Positions 1 through 5,371 of a DNA stretch of 5,371 nt are shown piece after piece. The first letter of the stretch is position 1. Every line of letters starts with the position of its first letter. Below the pieces are notes generated by a model that had not been told where the DNA came from, did no database searches, and saw only the letters and a list, made by a program, of their open reading frames with translations. Origin of the DNA: Verrucomicrobia subdivision 3 bacterium UBA7542. GTDB taxonomy: Bacteria; Verrucomicrobiota; Verrucomicrobiia; Limisphaerales; UBA11358. The stretch is taken from contig DLMG01000392.1 in assembly GCA_002479245.1 (NCBI GenBank), positions 1 to 5,371 on the forward strand, in the 5' to 3' direction. The position numbers were made by a program, and so were the translations under genes.

Positions 1-64
1 ACTTTTGAGACAGTCTCTGCTGCGCCGCCCTAATCGGTGACTCGTTATCGTATCGTTGTTGAAA

Positions 65-877
65 TCAGCGTACGAGCGGCGGGAAACCCAGTATCGAATC
101 CCACGTGTTTCTGTTGTTCCACATTTCGAATGGCTGAAAACTTTCGACCGTCCCCAAGCCTTCAAAAGTGAGCGTTGCCTGCATTACTGCGGGTTTATAA
201 TTATACATGGCGTTACCGCCACCGACGATTTTTCCTGCAACACTCACTTTTTGTGAAAAAGTGCCTGCAAAAATGTAATCTCCGGGAGCCGCGATCCATT
301 TGAAATCACCGACACCGAAAAACTCAAAGAAGGTCTCTTCACCATTATCGAAGGTGAAATGAATAGCTGCCATATCGGTTTCTTGTCCGGCATAGGAGCC
401 GTAGAGGAATTTGGACGAACCCACCGCGTAATCATGGTAAACGTCCAGAAAAGTATAATAATCGCCCTGAACGGGATCATAGACATCGTTGAGCTGAAAG
501 CTGAATCCGTTCCGGTTGGTCACAAAAATGGCCCACTCGTTCCACCATTGAAAAATCACGGGCTGGTTGATATCAATTTTCAGGAATGAACCAGCCGGAA
601 TTTGGGTGACCCCGGTGACATGATTGAGCACGTTGGTAAACGTGGCCGAATTATTCAACAGCTTGATCAAGTCTTTGGTGGTAAATCTGACTTTGACCAT
701 CTCCCATTCAAAATAGGCTCCATGGTCAAAACCGAAGTTACTATCCCAAGCGAAAACGCCGCTGATATTCAGCGTCATCGGCGGGTAATTGTTTTGAATG
801 ATGATCTGGGCGTTTCCGGTAATCATGGTCGCCAAGCTAATGATGGCCGCACCGAACAGGATTTTAATATGTTTCAT
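65..877 (-). CDS. Secreted protein of unknown function
   Basis: About 270 residues; I do not recognise a named family. The N-terminus (MKHIKILFGAAIISLATMITGNAQ region) is a classic Sec signal peptide: basic start, hydrophobic core at about residues 6-20, and likely cleavage after GNA at residue 23. The mature part is rich in aromatic residues and Gly/Asn, as in extracellular beta-sheet proteins, with no transmembrane segment, PEP-CTERM or other sorting tail at the C-terminus. The stretch with TTKDLIKLL followed by an 'IPAGS.L.I' phrase recalls uncharacterised secreted proteins of Verrucomicrobiota, but that is from memory and weak. The frame is open upstream to an ATG at 1015, but that extension does not look like a signal peptide. 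I chose the start from the GGAGG at 888-892, 10 nt upstream. An ATG at 883, 4 nt from the GGAGG, is equally possible and adds two residues. The GC content is well below that of the neighbours, which suggests a different origin or different selection. Confidence 0.75.
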   Translation of the reverse strand: MKHIKILFGAAIISLATMITGNAQIIIQNNYPPMTLNISGVFAWDSNFGFDHGAYFEWEMVKVRFTTKDLIKLLNNSATFTNVLNHVTGVTQIPAGSFLKIDINQPVIFQWWNEWAIFVTNRNGFSFQLNDVYDPVQGDYYTFLDVYHDYAVGSSKFLYGSYAGQETDMAAIHFTFDNGEETFFEFFGVGDFKWIAAPGDYIFAGTFSQKVSVAGKIVGGGNAMYNYKPAVMQATLTFEGLGTVESFQPFEMWNNRNTWDSILGFPPLVR

Positions 878-883
878 TGACAT

Positions 884-1019
884 AGTTCCTCCAAGGTCGT
901 TTAAACCGTAAACACAAATGGGTTCTGAGTATTGGCAAAATACATACTTGTTCAGGCGGTTAAGCCGGTTCGTCGTGGCAATCAGTTTGCGCCATTTTTC
1001 ATTACATTTTTCCATTCAA
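884..1019. other. Spacer between argB and the secreted-protein gene
   Basis: This 136-bp, AT-richer stretch lies between two minus-strand genes. An open frame crosses it in phase with the secreted protein, beginning at an ATG at 1015, four bases after the argB stop codon. Its product would not begin like an exported protein, so I treat the stretch as non-coding leader. I see no convincing -35/-10 pair and no terminator hairpin, so I cannot tell whether the secreted-protein gene is read through from argB or has its own promoter. Confidence 0.4.
888..892 (-). promoter_or_regulatory. Strong Shine-Dalgarno site that sets the start of the secreted protein
   Basis: Read on the minus strand this is GGAGG, followed by AACT and then ATG (883), with a second in-frame ATG at 877. 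It favours the signal-peptide start over the ATG at 1015 just after argB. It is the only near-consensus ribosome binding site seen upstream of any gene in the window. Confidence 0.7.
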
Positions 1020-1901
1020 TCAAAGCACTATCTCGGTTCCCACGCCTTCGTCGGTGAAAATTTCCAGCAGGACGGCGTGCGGCACCCGGCCGTCCACAAA
1101 CGAAACCTTTTCGACGCCGGATTTGATGGCCGCCACGGCGCTGTCCGCCTTCGGAATCATGCCCTTGTCAATTACGCCGGATTTTTTGAGACCATCCACT
1201 TCGCCGGTTTTAAGGTGCGGGATGATCGAATCGGGCCGCTTCGGATCGCTTAACAGGCCCGGCACGTCGCTCATGAACACGAGCCGCTGCGCCTTGAGCG
1301 CGATGGCGGCCTGCGCGGCGGCGATGTCGGCGTTGCAGTTGTAAATTTTCCCGTCCTCGCCGCGCGCCGTCGGGCTGATGACGGGGGTGAAACCGCACCA
1401 GATGGATTCCTTCAATGGCGCAACGTTGACTTCAATGACTTCGCCGACGTAGCCGATGTCAATTTTCCGGCCCGGATTTTCCTTGTCGTCGAGCCAGAGC
1501 TTGCGGCACTTGAAAATGTCCGGCCCGGCAAAGCCGATGGCCTTGCCGCCGAGTGCGTTGATGGTTTTGACGATTTCCGGATTGATCTCGCGCGACAGGA
1601 CGTCGTCCACGATTTTCGCCGTGGCCTCGTCGGTGACGCGCTGGCCCTGGATGAAGTCCGCCTTCAGCCCGGCCTTTTCCATGGCGCGGGTGATGGCTTT
1701 GCCGCCGCCGTGAACGACGACCGGATCAATCTCGACCGCTTCCAGAAAAACAATGTCACGGGCGACGCCGGTGCGCACGTTTTCATCCGGCGAGTCCATG
1801 AAACTGCCGCCGTATTTGACGACGAACGTCGCCCCGCTGAATTTCTGGATGTACGGCAACGCTTCGAGGAGCGTGTTGGCTTTGGCAATGAGGTCTTGCA
1901 C
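1020..1901 (-). CDS. argB: Acetylglutamate kinase (N-acetyl-L-glutamate 5-phosphotransferase)
   Basis: This cytoplasmic enzyme phosphorylates N-acetylglutamate with ATP, the second step of arginine biosynthesis, and is usually the feedback-controlled one. The 293-residue product has the full amino acid kinase fold signature. The phosphate-binding VVKYGGS carries Lys29, HGGGK starts at His64, and QRVTD with Arg88 is expected to bind the substrate carboxylate. YNCNAD lies at 187-192, the nucleotide-site FMSDVPG contains Asp212, and GMIPK has Lys251, expected to contact the phosphates. The C-terminal DGR.PHA.LLE.FTDEG.GTEI block is typical of the family. About 28 residues precede the first catalytic lysine, including a helix with LLEALPYIQKF. 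In the known family such an N-terminal helix marks the hexameric, arginine-inhibited type, so feedback inhibition is inferred. The start codon is GTG: an in-frame TAA lies only 12 nt upstream, the first internal Met is residue 35 inside the core fold, and no clear Shine-Dalgarno is seen. The gene is divergent from the DUF1080 gene, and the DNA for residues 2-16 is repeated exactly at 4902-4947. Confidence 0.96.
   Translation of the reverse strand: MQDLIAKANTLLEALPYIQKFSGATFVVKYGGSFMDSPDENVRTGVARDIVFLEAVEIDPVVVHGGGKAITRAMEKAGLKADFIQGQRVTDEATAKIVDDVLSREINPEIVKTINALGGKAIGFAGPDIFKCRKLWLDDKENPGRKIDIGYVGEVIEVNVAPLKESIWCGFTPVISPTARGEDGKIYNCNADIAAAQAAIALKAQRLVFMSDVPGLLSDPKRPDSIIPHLKTGEVDGLKKSGVIDKGMIPKADSAVAAIKSGVEKVSFVDGRVPHAVLLEIFTDEGVGTEIVL
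1854..1899 (-). repeat. 46-bp exact direct repeat, copy 1 (5' end of argB)
   Basis: These bases cover the last base of the argB start codon and codons 2-16 (QDLIAKANTLLEALP). They match 4902-4947 at every position and in the same orientation, 3,048 bp apart. The match stops abruptly at both ends: 1853 is a where 4901 is c, and 1900 is a where 4948 is c. Because this copy sits in an intact, conserved enzyme, it is probably the source and the other the duplicate. Confidence 0.93.
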
Positions 1902-1941
1902 GCGGAATTTTTAGCAGGTGCGGCGGGCGATGGGAAAAGAA

Positions 1942-1969
1942 TTGTTTGGCAACCGGTTTCCTGGATAAT
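1942..1969 (+). promoter_or_regulatory. Candidate sigma70-type promoter for the DUF1080-oxidoreductase unit
   Basis: TTGTTT at 1942-1947 and GATAAT at 1964-1969 are separated by 16 bp. Both are close to the bacterial -35 and -10 consensus. Transcription would begin near 1976, leaving a leader of only about 14 nt before the ATG at 1990, which fits the absence of a Shine-Dalgarno there. It lies in the 88-bp divergent spacer (1902-1989) shared with argB. On the other strand I see no comparable pair for argB. This is pattern matching only. Confidence 0.4.
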
Positions 1970-1989
1970 CCGTCCAAGCTCACAACCAA

Positions 1990-3417
1990 ATGAATGCATC
2001 AAAATTCTTTTTGCTCGCCTCCACCCTCGCAGTTTTTTCCCTGTCGCCGCTGCTCGCGCAGAATGACTGGGTGAACCTGTTCAACGGCACGAATCTCGAC
2101 GGCTGGGAGGAGCACAGCGGCCAGGCGAAATACACGGTCGCCGACGGTGTGCTCACCGGCGAGTCCGTTTCCGGCACGGGCAACAGTTTTCTCTGCACCA
2201 CGCAGACGTTTGGGAACTTCGAGCTGGAGCTGGAATACCAATGCGACGCGCTGCTCAATTCCGGCGTGCAAATCCGCAGCGAGGTTTTTCCCGACGCGCG
2301 CACGCTGAACATTAATGGCAAGGAAATCAAGCTGCCGCCGGATCGCATTCATGGTTACCAGTGTGAAATTGACATGGACGTCGCCCGCGGGCGGATGTGG
2401 AGCGGCGGCATTTACGACGAAGCGCGGCGCGGCTGGCTTTGGCCCGCCGATGGCGAGAAGGGTGCGCAAGGCATGGCATTTTCCGAACAGGGCCGCAAAA
2501 TCAGCAAGCCCGGCGAGTGGAACCAGCTCCGCATCGTTGCCAATGGGCCTTCCATCAAAACGTGGCTCAACGGCGAACCGCGCGCGGACATCACGGACCG
2601 CCTGACGCCGCGCGGCATCATCGGCCTGCAGGTTCACGGCGTCGGCAAAGACATCAACAAAGTTGGCCTGAAGGTTTCGTTCCGCCAGATCCGCCTCCGG
2701 GAAATCAAGACGAAAAACAACACGCTGACCGCGCAGGAAAAAGCCGACGGCTGGCAACTGCTCTGGGACGGTAAAACCACGGACGGCTGGCGCAGTCCGA
2801 AATCAGATGAATTTCCGGCGAAAAGCTGGACCATCAAGGACGGCGAATTAAGCGTGGTCGCCAGCGGCAACGCCGAAGCCCAGGCCGGCGGCGACATTAT
2901 CACGCGCCAGCGCTACGTCAATTTCGAGCTGACCGCTGATTTCCGGACCACGCCCGGCTGCAACAGCGGCATCAAAATTTTTGTGCAGCCCGACATTTCA
3001 CCCGTTGATCCCAAAACCGGCGCCAGGACGGCCGTCGGTTCGGCCATCGGGATGGAGTTTCAGATTCTCGACGACGAGCGGCATCCGGATGCGAAGCTGG
3101 GCCGCGACGGGGACCGCACCCTCGGTTCGCTTTATGATCTCATCCCGGCACCGAAGAATAAAAGAGTTTTGCCCGTTGGCGAATGGAACCAGGCGCGGAT
3201 TGTGTCGCAGGGCAAGCACGTCGAATTCTGGCTGAACGGTGAAAAGACCTTGGAGTTTGAGCGCGGCTCGAAGGAATTCCGCCAGCGGGTCGCCGAAAGC
3301 AAATTCAAAAACATTCCCGATTTCGGCGAATGGCCCGATGGCCATATTTTATTGCAGGAACACGGCAGCGCGGTTTCGTTCCGCAACCTCAAGCTCCGCG
3401 AACTGCCGGCAAAATAA
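1990..3417 (+). CDS. Secreted tandem DUF1080 protein (3-keto-disaccharide hydrolase family)
   Basis: The 475-residue protein begins with a Sec signal peptide: a hydrophobic run over residues 6-22 and probable cleavage at LLA|Q, residues 23/24. The rest is two copies of the DUF1080 fold (Pfam 3-keto-disaccharide hydrolase, a concanavalin-like beta sandwich) at about 26-238 and 254-472. The repeats share landmarks: LFNGTNLDGW (30-39) and LWDGKTTDGW (258-267), NSG in a strand (90-92, 325-327), YDE/YDL (142-144, 382-384), and GEWNQ.RIV...WLNGE (175-196, 397-418). Most family members have one domain of roughly 200-250 residues, so this is a fusion or internal duplication. The family is linked to cleavage of glycosides already oxidised to the 3-keto form; the exact substrate here is unknown, and one domain may only bind sugar. 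The gene is followed after 18 bp by a Tat-exported oxidoreductase, a fitting partner. No Shine-Dalgarno precedes the ATG; a second ATG at 1994 is out of frame. Confidence 0.9.
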   Translation: MNASKFFLLASTLAVFSLSPLLAQNDWVNLFNGTNLDGWEEHSGQAKYTVADGVLTGESVSGTGNSFLCTTQTFGNFELELEYQCDALLNSGVQIRSEVFPDARTLNINGKEIKLPPDRIHGYQCEIDMDVARGRMWSGGIYDEARRGWLWPADGEKGAQGMAFSEQGRKISKPGEWNQLRIVANGPSIKTWLNGEPRADITDRLTPRGIIGLQVHGVGKDINKVGLKVSFRQIRLREIKTKNNTLTAQEKADGWQLLWDGKTTDGWRSPKSDEFPAKSWTIKDGELSVVASGNAEAQAGGDIITRQRYVNFELTADFRTTPGCNSGIKIFVQPDISPVDPKTGARTAVGSAIGMEFQILDDERHPDAKLGRDGDRTLGSLYDLIPAPKNKRVLPVGEWNQARIVSQGKHVEFWLNGEKTLEFERGSKEFRQRVAESKFKNIPDFGEWPDGHILLQEHGSAVSFRNLKLRELPAK

Positions 3418-3435
3418 TTTCCCATCCAACCCAAT

Positions 3436-4848
3436 ATGAAAAATCAATCGCGTCGTTCCTTCATCAAAACCTCGTTCGGCGGAGCCGTTGGCTTGACGCT
3501 GCTGCCCGGCATCATTCCCGCACGCCTGCTGGGCGCGGATGCGCCCGGCAAAAAAATCCAGGTTGCCCAAATCGGCTGTGGCCGCATGGGCCGCAGCGAC
3601 CTGGGCAACGTGCTGGCGCAGCCGCTGGCCCGCGTGGTCGCGGTGTGCGATCTGGATTCCAGACGCCTCGCCGCCGGCAAAAAAATGGCGGAGGAATTTT
3701 ATCGGGAGCGCGGCGAGGCCAAGGCCGGCGTGAAAGCGTTTTCCGACTACCATGAGGTGCTGGCGTCGCCGGAGATTGATGCCGTCGTCGTCACGGTGCC
3801 GGACCACTCGCATGCGCTCGTGGCGGTCGAGGCGGCGATTGCCGGCAAACACCTTTACGTCCAGAAACCGGTGACCTATTCGATTGTCGAGGCGATGGGA
3901 TTGCGCCGGGCCGTTCACGCGAAGAAGGTGATTTTGCAGACCGGTTCGCAGCAGCGTTCCGAGTATCCGTGGAAAAGTTTCCGGATCGCCAGCGAGATGG
4001 TCCGCAACGGACGCATCGGCCGGTTGAAGACGATAAAAATTGGCATTGGCCTCGACCAGCCCAGCGGCCACAAGCCCGAGCCGATGCCCGTGCCGGCGAA
4101 TCTGGATTTTGAACGCTGGCTCGGCCCCGCGCCGGAACAGGCCTATATGGAGCGCCACGTCCATCCGCAGGACAGCCTCGAAGGCCGCCCCGGCTGGATC
4201 ACCACGGAGGATTTCGGCCTCGGCATGATTACCAACTGGGGCGCGCACCATGTTGACATCGCGCAGTGGGCGATGGGTCAGGAGCTGGGCGGTCCGCTGA
4301 CGGTGGACGCCCACGCGGATTTCATGACGGACGACGCGTGGACGGTGCATACCACCTACCACGTCGAAATGCAGTACCCCAACAACGTTCAGGTCATTCT
4401 CGACAACCGGTTTGAGACCGGTCTGCGTTTCGAGGGCGACGAGGGCTGGGTTTTCTGCACGCGCACCGAGGAAAAGATCACGGCCAGCGACCCGAACATG
4501 GCAGCCGGGCGCGAGCCGCTGCCACCTTTGCGCGTGAGCGATCCTAAAATTCTGTCACCACTCGCGGGCAGCGCAACGCGCTGGGCCCCGAGTTCGTATC
4601 ATCATTTGAACTGGTTGGAGGGCATCCTTGCCAACCGCCAGCCCATCGCGCCGGTTGACCAGTCCGCCCGCAGCCTTGAAGCCTGTGCTGCCGCCTGGAT
4701 CAGCATGAAGCTCAAGCGCAAGCTGACGTGGGATGCCGCCACGGAAAGGTTCGTCGGCGATGACGAGGCCAACGCGCTGCGCGGACGCAAGGCACGCAAA
4801 CCGGAGTATGATTTTCAGGTCGCGCTTAAAAAAGCGGGCCTTGCCTGA
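3436..4848 (+). CDS. Tat-exported Gfo/Idh/MocA family oxidoreductase
   Basis: A 470-residue NAD(P)-dependent sugar or polyol oxidoreductase, probably periplasmic. Residues 5-11 (SRRSFIK) match the twin-arginine export motif and are followed by a hydrophobic stretch ending near residue 34, consistent with export as a folded, cofactor-loaded enzyme. The Rossmann domain begins at about residue 41, with GCGRMG at 47-52 and an acidic residue ending the second strand (VCDLDSRR). YVQKP at 141-145 replaces the family's usual EKP; the Lys is kept. The C-terminal domain holds GAHHVDIAQW (269-278) with His271 and Asp274. Position 267 is Asn where many relatives have Asp in the D-x-x-x-H pair. At 470 residues it has the length usual for the exported subgroup, with a C-terminal segment in which WISMKLKRKLTWD is recognisable. 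The 18-bp gap suggests co-transcription with the DUF1080 gene. It probably makes or reduces 3-keto-glycosides handled by that protein; the substrate and direction cannot be read from sequence. No Shine-Dalgarno is visible before the ATG. Confidence 0.93.
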   Translation: MKNQSRRSFIKTSFGGAVGLTLLPGIIPARLLGADAPGKKIQVAQIGCGRMGRSDLGNVLAQPLARVVAVCDLDSRRLAAGKKMAEEFYRERGEAKAGVKAFSDYHEVLASPEIDAVVVTVPDHSHALVAVEAAIAGKHLYVQKPVTYSIVEAMGLRRAVHAKKVILQTGSQQRSEYPWKSFRIASEMVRNGRIGRLKTIKIGIGLDQPSGHKPEPMPVPANLDFERWLGPAPEQAYMERHVHPQDSLEGRPGWITTEDFGLGMITNWGAHHVDIAQWAMGQELGGPLTVDAHADFMTDDAWTVHTTYHVEMQYPNNVQVILDNRFETGLRFEGDEGWVFCTRTEEKITASDPNMAAGREPLPPLRVSDPKILSPLAGSATRWAPSSYHHLNWLEGILANRQPIAPVDQSARSLEACAAAWISMKLKRKLTWDAATERFVGDDEANALRGRKARKPEYDFQVALKKAGLA

Positions 4849-4850
4849 GC

Positions 4851-4884
4851 CAGCCGGTTGCCGGTGGCGTTTGCCACGCGGCTG
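4851..4884 (+). terminator. GC-rich hairpin after the oxidoreductase gene, possible terminator
   Basis: It begins two bases after the stop codon. CAGCCG (4851-4856) pairs with CGGCTG (4879-4884), and inside it GTGGC (4864-4868) pairs with GCCAC (4873-4877) around a four-base loop, leaving an uneven internal loop. The T-run of a standard intrinsic terminator is missing, so it could equally be a transcript-end stabiliser or a repeat of the REP type. The place is right for the end of the two-gene unit. Confidence 0.35.
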
Positions 4885-4901
4885 AGTTTCCAGAGGGAGG
4901 C

Positions 4902-4947
4902 CGGCAACGCTTCGAGGAGCGTGTTGGCTTTGGCAATGAGGTCTTGC
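4902..4947 (-). repeat. 46-bp exact direct repeat, copy 2 (argB 5' fragment in the spacer)
   Basis: Identical to 1854-1899. On the minus strand it still spells QDLIAKANTLLEALP, but it has no in-frame start codon close upstream and runs into unrelated codons (ASLWKLSRVAN...), so it is not a working gene. With one codon inserted, the next 18 bases match argB at 13 of 18 positions, which may mean a decayed longer fragment or may be chance. In a plus-strand transcript running past the oxidoreductase gene, this stretch would be perfectly complementary to the argB mRNA start. Confidence 0.93.
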
Positions 4948-5048
4948 CCGGCCGGTTCATAACCAGTTCGGGGGGCGCCAACGGCAGCGCGTTTGTCATA
5001 ACTTTTTTGCTTTCGCTGGCGCGGGACTTTTCCTAAATTGCCGCCGTC

Positions 5049-5371
5049 ATGCCTGAGATTGCGAAATTCGTGAACAGCGCCGCCGCGAACGTCACCCCGG
5101 CCATCGCGGAAAAAGTCCTGCGTCAACTGCCGCAGTGGAAGCTCGAATTCACCCAGATCAACGCGCCGAAATTCCCCCATCTCGTGGATCAATTGGAATT
5201 TCTCGCCGACGCCGTTGAGGACACGATCGAGGGCGTTTACAAAGATTTGCCCTATGGCACGATTGCGCAGGCGGTGTTTGCGCTCCTCTACGCGCACAAA
5301 AAAACGGGCATCATCCCGGACAGCGTCCTTGAACTGGGGCGCGCGGATGATTCGAGCGTGGTGCGCGCCGT
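5049..5371 (+). CDS. DUF1232 (YkvA-like) protein, 3' end beyond the window
   Basis: The frame is open from the ATG to the last base, giving 107 residues with no stop. The first 40 residues are amphipathic, possibly helical, without a signal peptide. The part from about residue 45 matches the DUF1232 pattern: FPHLVDQLEFLADAVED (42-58), then a DLPYG..AQAVFALLY helix, then GIIPDSVLELGRADDSSVV, equivalent to the family's typical 'lIPDfIP.lGylDDa.Vv' signature. Members are small, often membrane-associated proteins of unknown biochemical role; nothing here defines a function. The Ala-rich helix before GIIPDS is less hydrophobic than in clear membrane members and contains His-Lys-Lys. No good Shine-Dalgarno or promoter is seen upstream. 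The fragment of argB lies about 100 bp before it, so before the sugar unit arrived this gene and argB may have been divergent neighbours. Confidence 0.75.
   Translation, partial: MPEIAKFVNSAAANVTPAIAEKVLRQLPQWKLEFTQINAPKFPHLVDQLEFLADAVEDTIEGVYKDLPYGTIAQAVFALLYAHKKTGIIPDSVLELGRADDSSVVRA

Larger units (their letters stand above)
4849..5048. other. 200-bp spacer with hairpin, argB fragment and leader of the DUF1232 gene
   Basis: Apart from the hairpin at 4851-4884 and the argB-derived repeat at 4902-4947, it contains an interrupted inverted repeat (GCGCCA at 4975-4980 with TGGCGC at 5017-5022, extended by GCG/CGC at 4987-4989 and 5014-5016). This encloses a T-run at 5003-5008. TTGTCA at 4993-4998 resembles a -35 box but has no -10 box at the right distance. 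No protein-coding frame here is convincing. Confidence 0.5.

Noticed and set aside
878..1015. N-terminal extension of the secreted protein from the ATG at 1015
   Set aside because: The extension is charged and not signal-like, and would bury a good signal peptide. A strong Shine-Dalgarno lies just before the 883/877 starts.
1999..2757. Open frame of 252 codons on the minus strand
   Set aside because: Antisense to the first DUF1080 domain, whose signal peptide and motifs make the plus strand the coding one; the minus-strand product has no recognisable feature.
3349..4362. Long open frame of 337 codons on the minus strand
   Set aside because: It runs antisense to the oxidoreductase gene and the end of the DUF1080 gene. 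Its product is rich in Arg, His and Gly with no family features, as expected of a shadow frame in GC-rich coding DNA.
1854..4947. The 46-bp repeats as attachment sites of an integrative element
   Set aside because: Not called as such because there is no integrase, recombinase or tRNA gene in or beside the interval, and the genes between the copies are metabolic. Kept only as one explanation of the repeat.
4826..4999. A 57-codon minus-strand frame starting with MTNALPLAPPEL
   Set aside because: It overlaps the 3' end of the oxidoreductase gene, reads the repeat in a different frame from argB, has no Shine-Dalgarno, and its Pro/Arg/Ser-rich product looks like frame noise.
4815..5297. Open frame of 160 codons on the minus strand containing the argB-like peptide
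   Set aside because: Its first half is antisense to the DUF1232 gene, which has clear family motifs. The argB-like peptide in it comes only from the 46-bp repeat and lacks a kinase domain.
1..5371. CRISPR array, tRNA, rRNA, riboswitch or insertion sequence
   Set aside because: No regularly spaced repeats, no cloverleaf or rRNA-like stretch, no recognisable riboswitch core, and no transposase motifs were seen on either strand.

Overview
The window looks like chromosomal DNA from a Gram-negative, mostly GC-rich bacterium. A member of the Verrucomicrobiota or the wider PVC group is my best guess. The guess rests on the gene content: a Tat-exported Gfo/Idh/MocA oxidoreductase next to a secreted tandem DUF1080 (3-keto-disaccharide hydrolase) protein, an ArgB with an N-terminal helix, and a small secreted protein of unknown function. 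This is inference from family knowledge; no rRNA or other phylogenetic marker is present.

Layout. (1) Positions 1-1019 hold a secreted protein of unknown function on the minus strand, in DNA clearly poorer in GC than the rest (24/60 GC at 301-360 against 42/60 at 2401-2460). It has the only strong Shine-Dalgarno sequence in the window. (2) Positions 1020-1901, minus strand, encode N-acetylglutamate kinase (argB), complete, with a GTG start. (3) An 88-bp divergent spacer carries a plausible sigma70-type promoter pointing right. (4) Positions 1990-4848, plus strand, hold a two-gene unit: a secreted double-domain DUF1080 protein and, 18 bp later, a Tat-exported Gfo/Idh/MocA oxidoreductase. (5) A 200-bp spacer follows, with a GC-rich hairpin and an exact 46-bp copy of the start of argB. 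(6) From 5049 to the window edge, plus strand, is the 5' part of a DUF1232 (YkvA-like) gene, cut off by the window.

How the genes work together. The DUF1080 protein and the oxidoreductase probably act outside the cytoplasm on the same sugar: the oxidoreductase would oxidise a glycoside at C3 (or reduce the 3-keto product) and the DUF1080 protein would cleave the 3-keto-glycoside. ArgB catalyses the second step of arginine synthesis and has no evident functional link to that pair.

The most unusual signal is the perfect 46-bp direct repeat (1854-1899 and 4902-4947). One copy is the start of argB (last base of the start codon plus codons 2-16) and the other lies in the spacer after the oxidoreductase gene. 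The two copies bracket the whole sugar unit and about 3 kb of DNA. This may record how the unit was inserted beside argB, or be a stray gene fragment, or an assembly artefact. I found no tRNA, rRNA, CRISPR array, transposase or integrase, and no clear evidence of a wholly new system.
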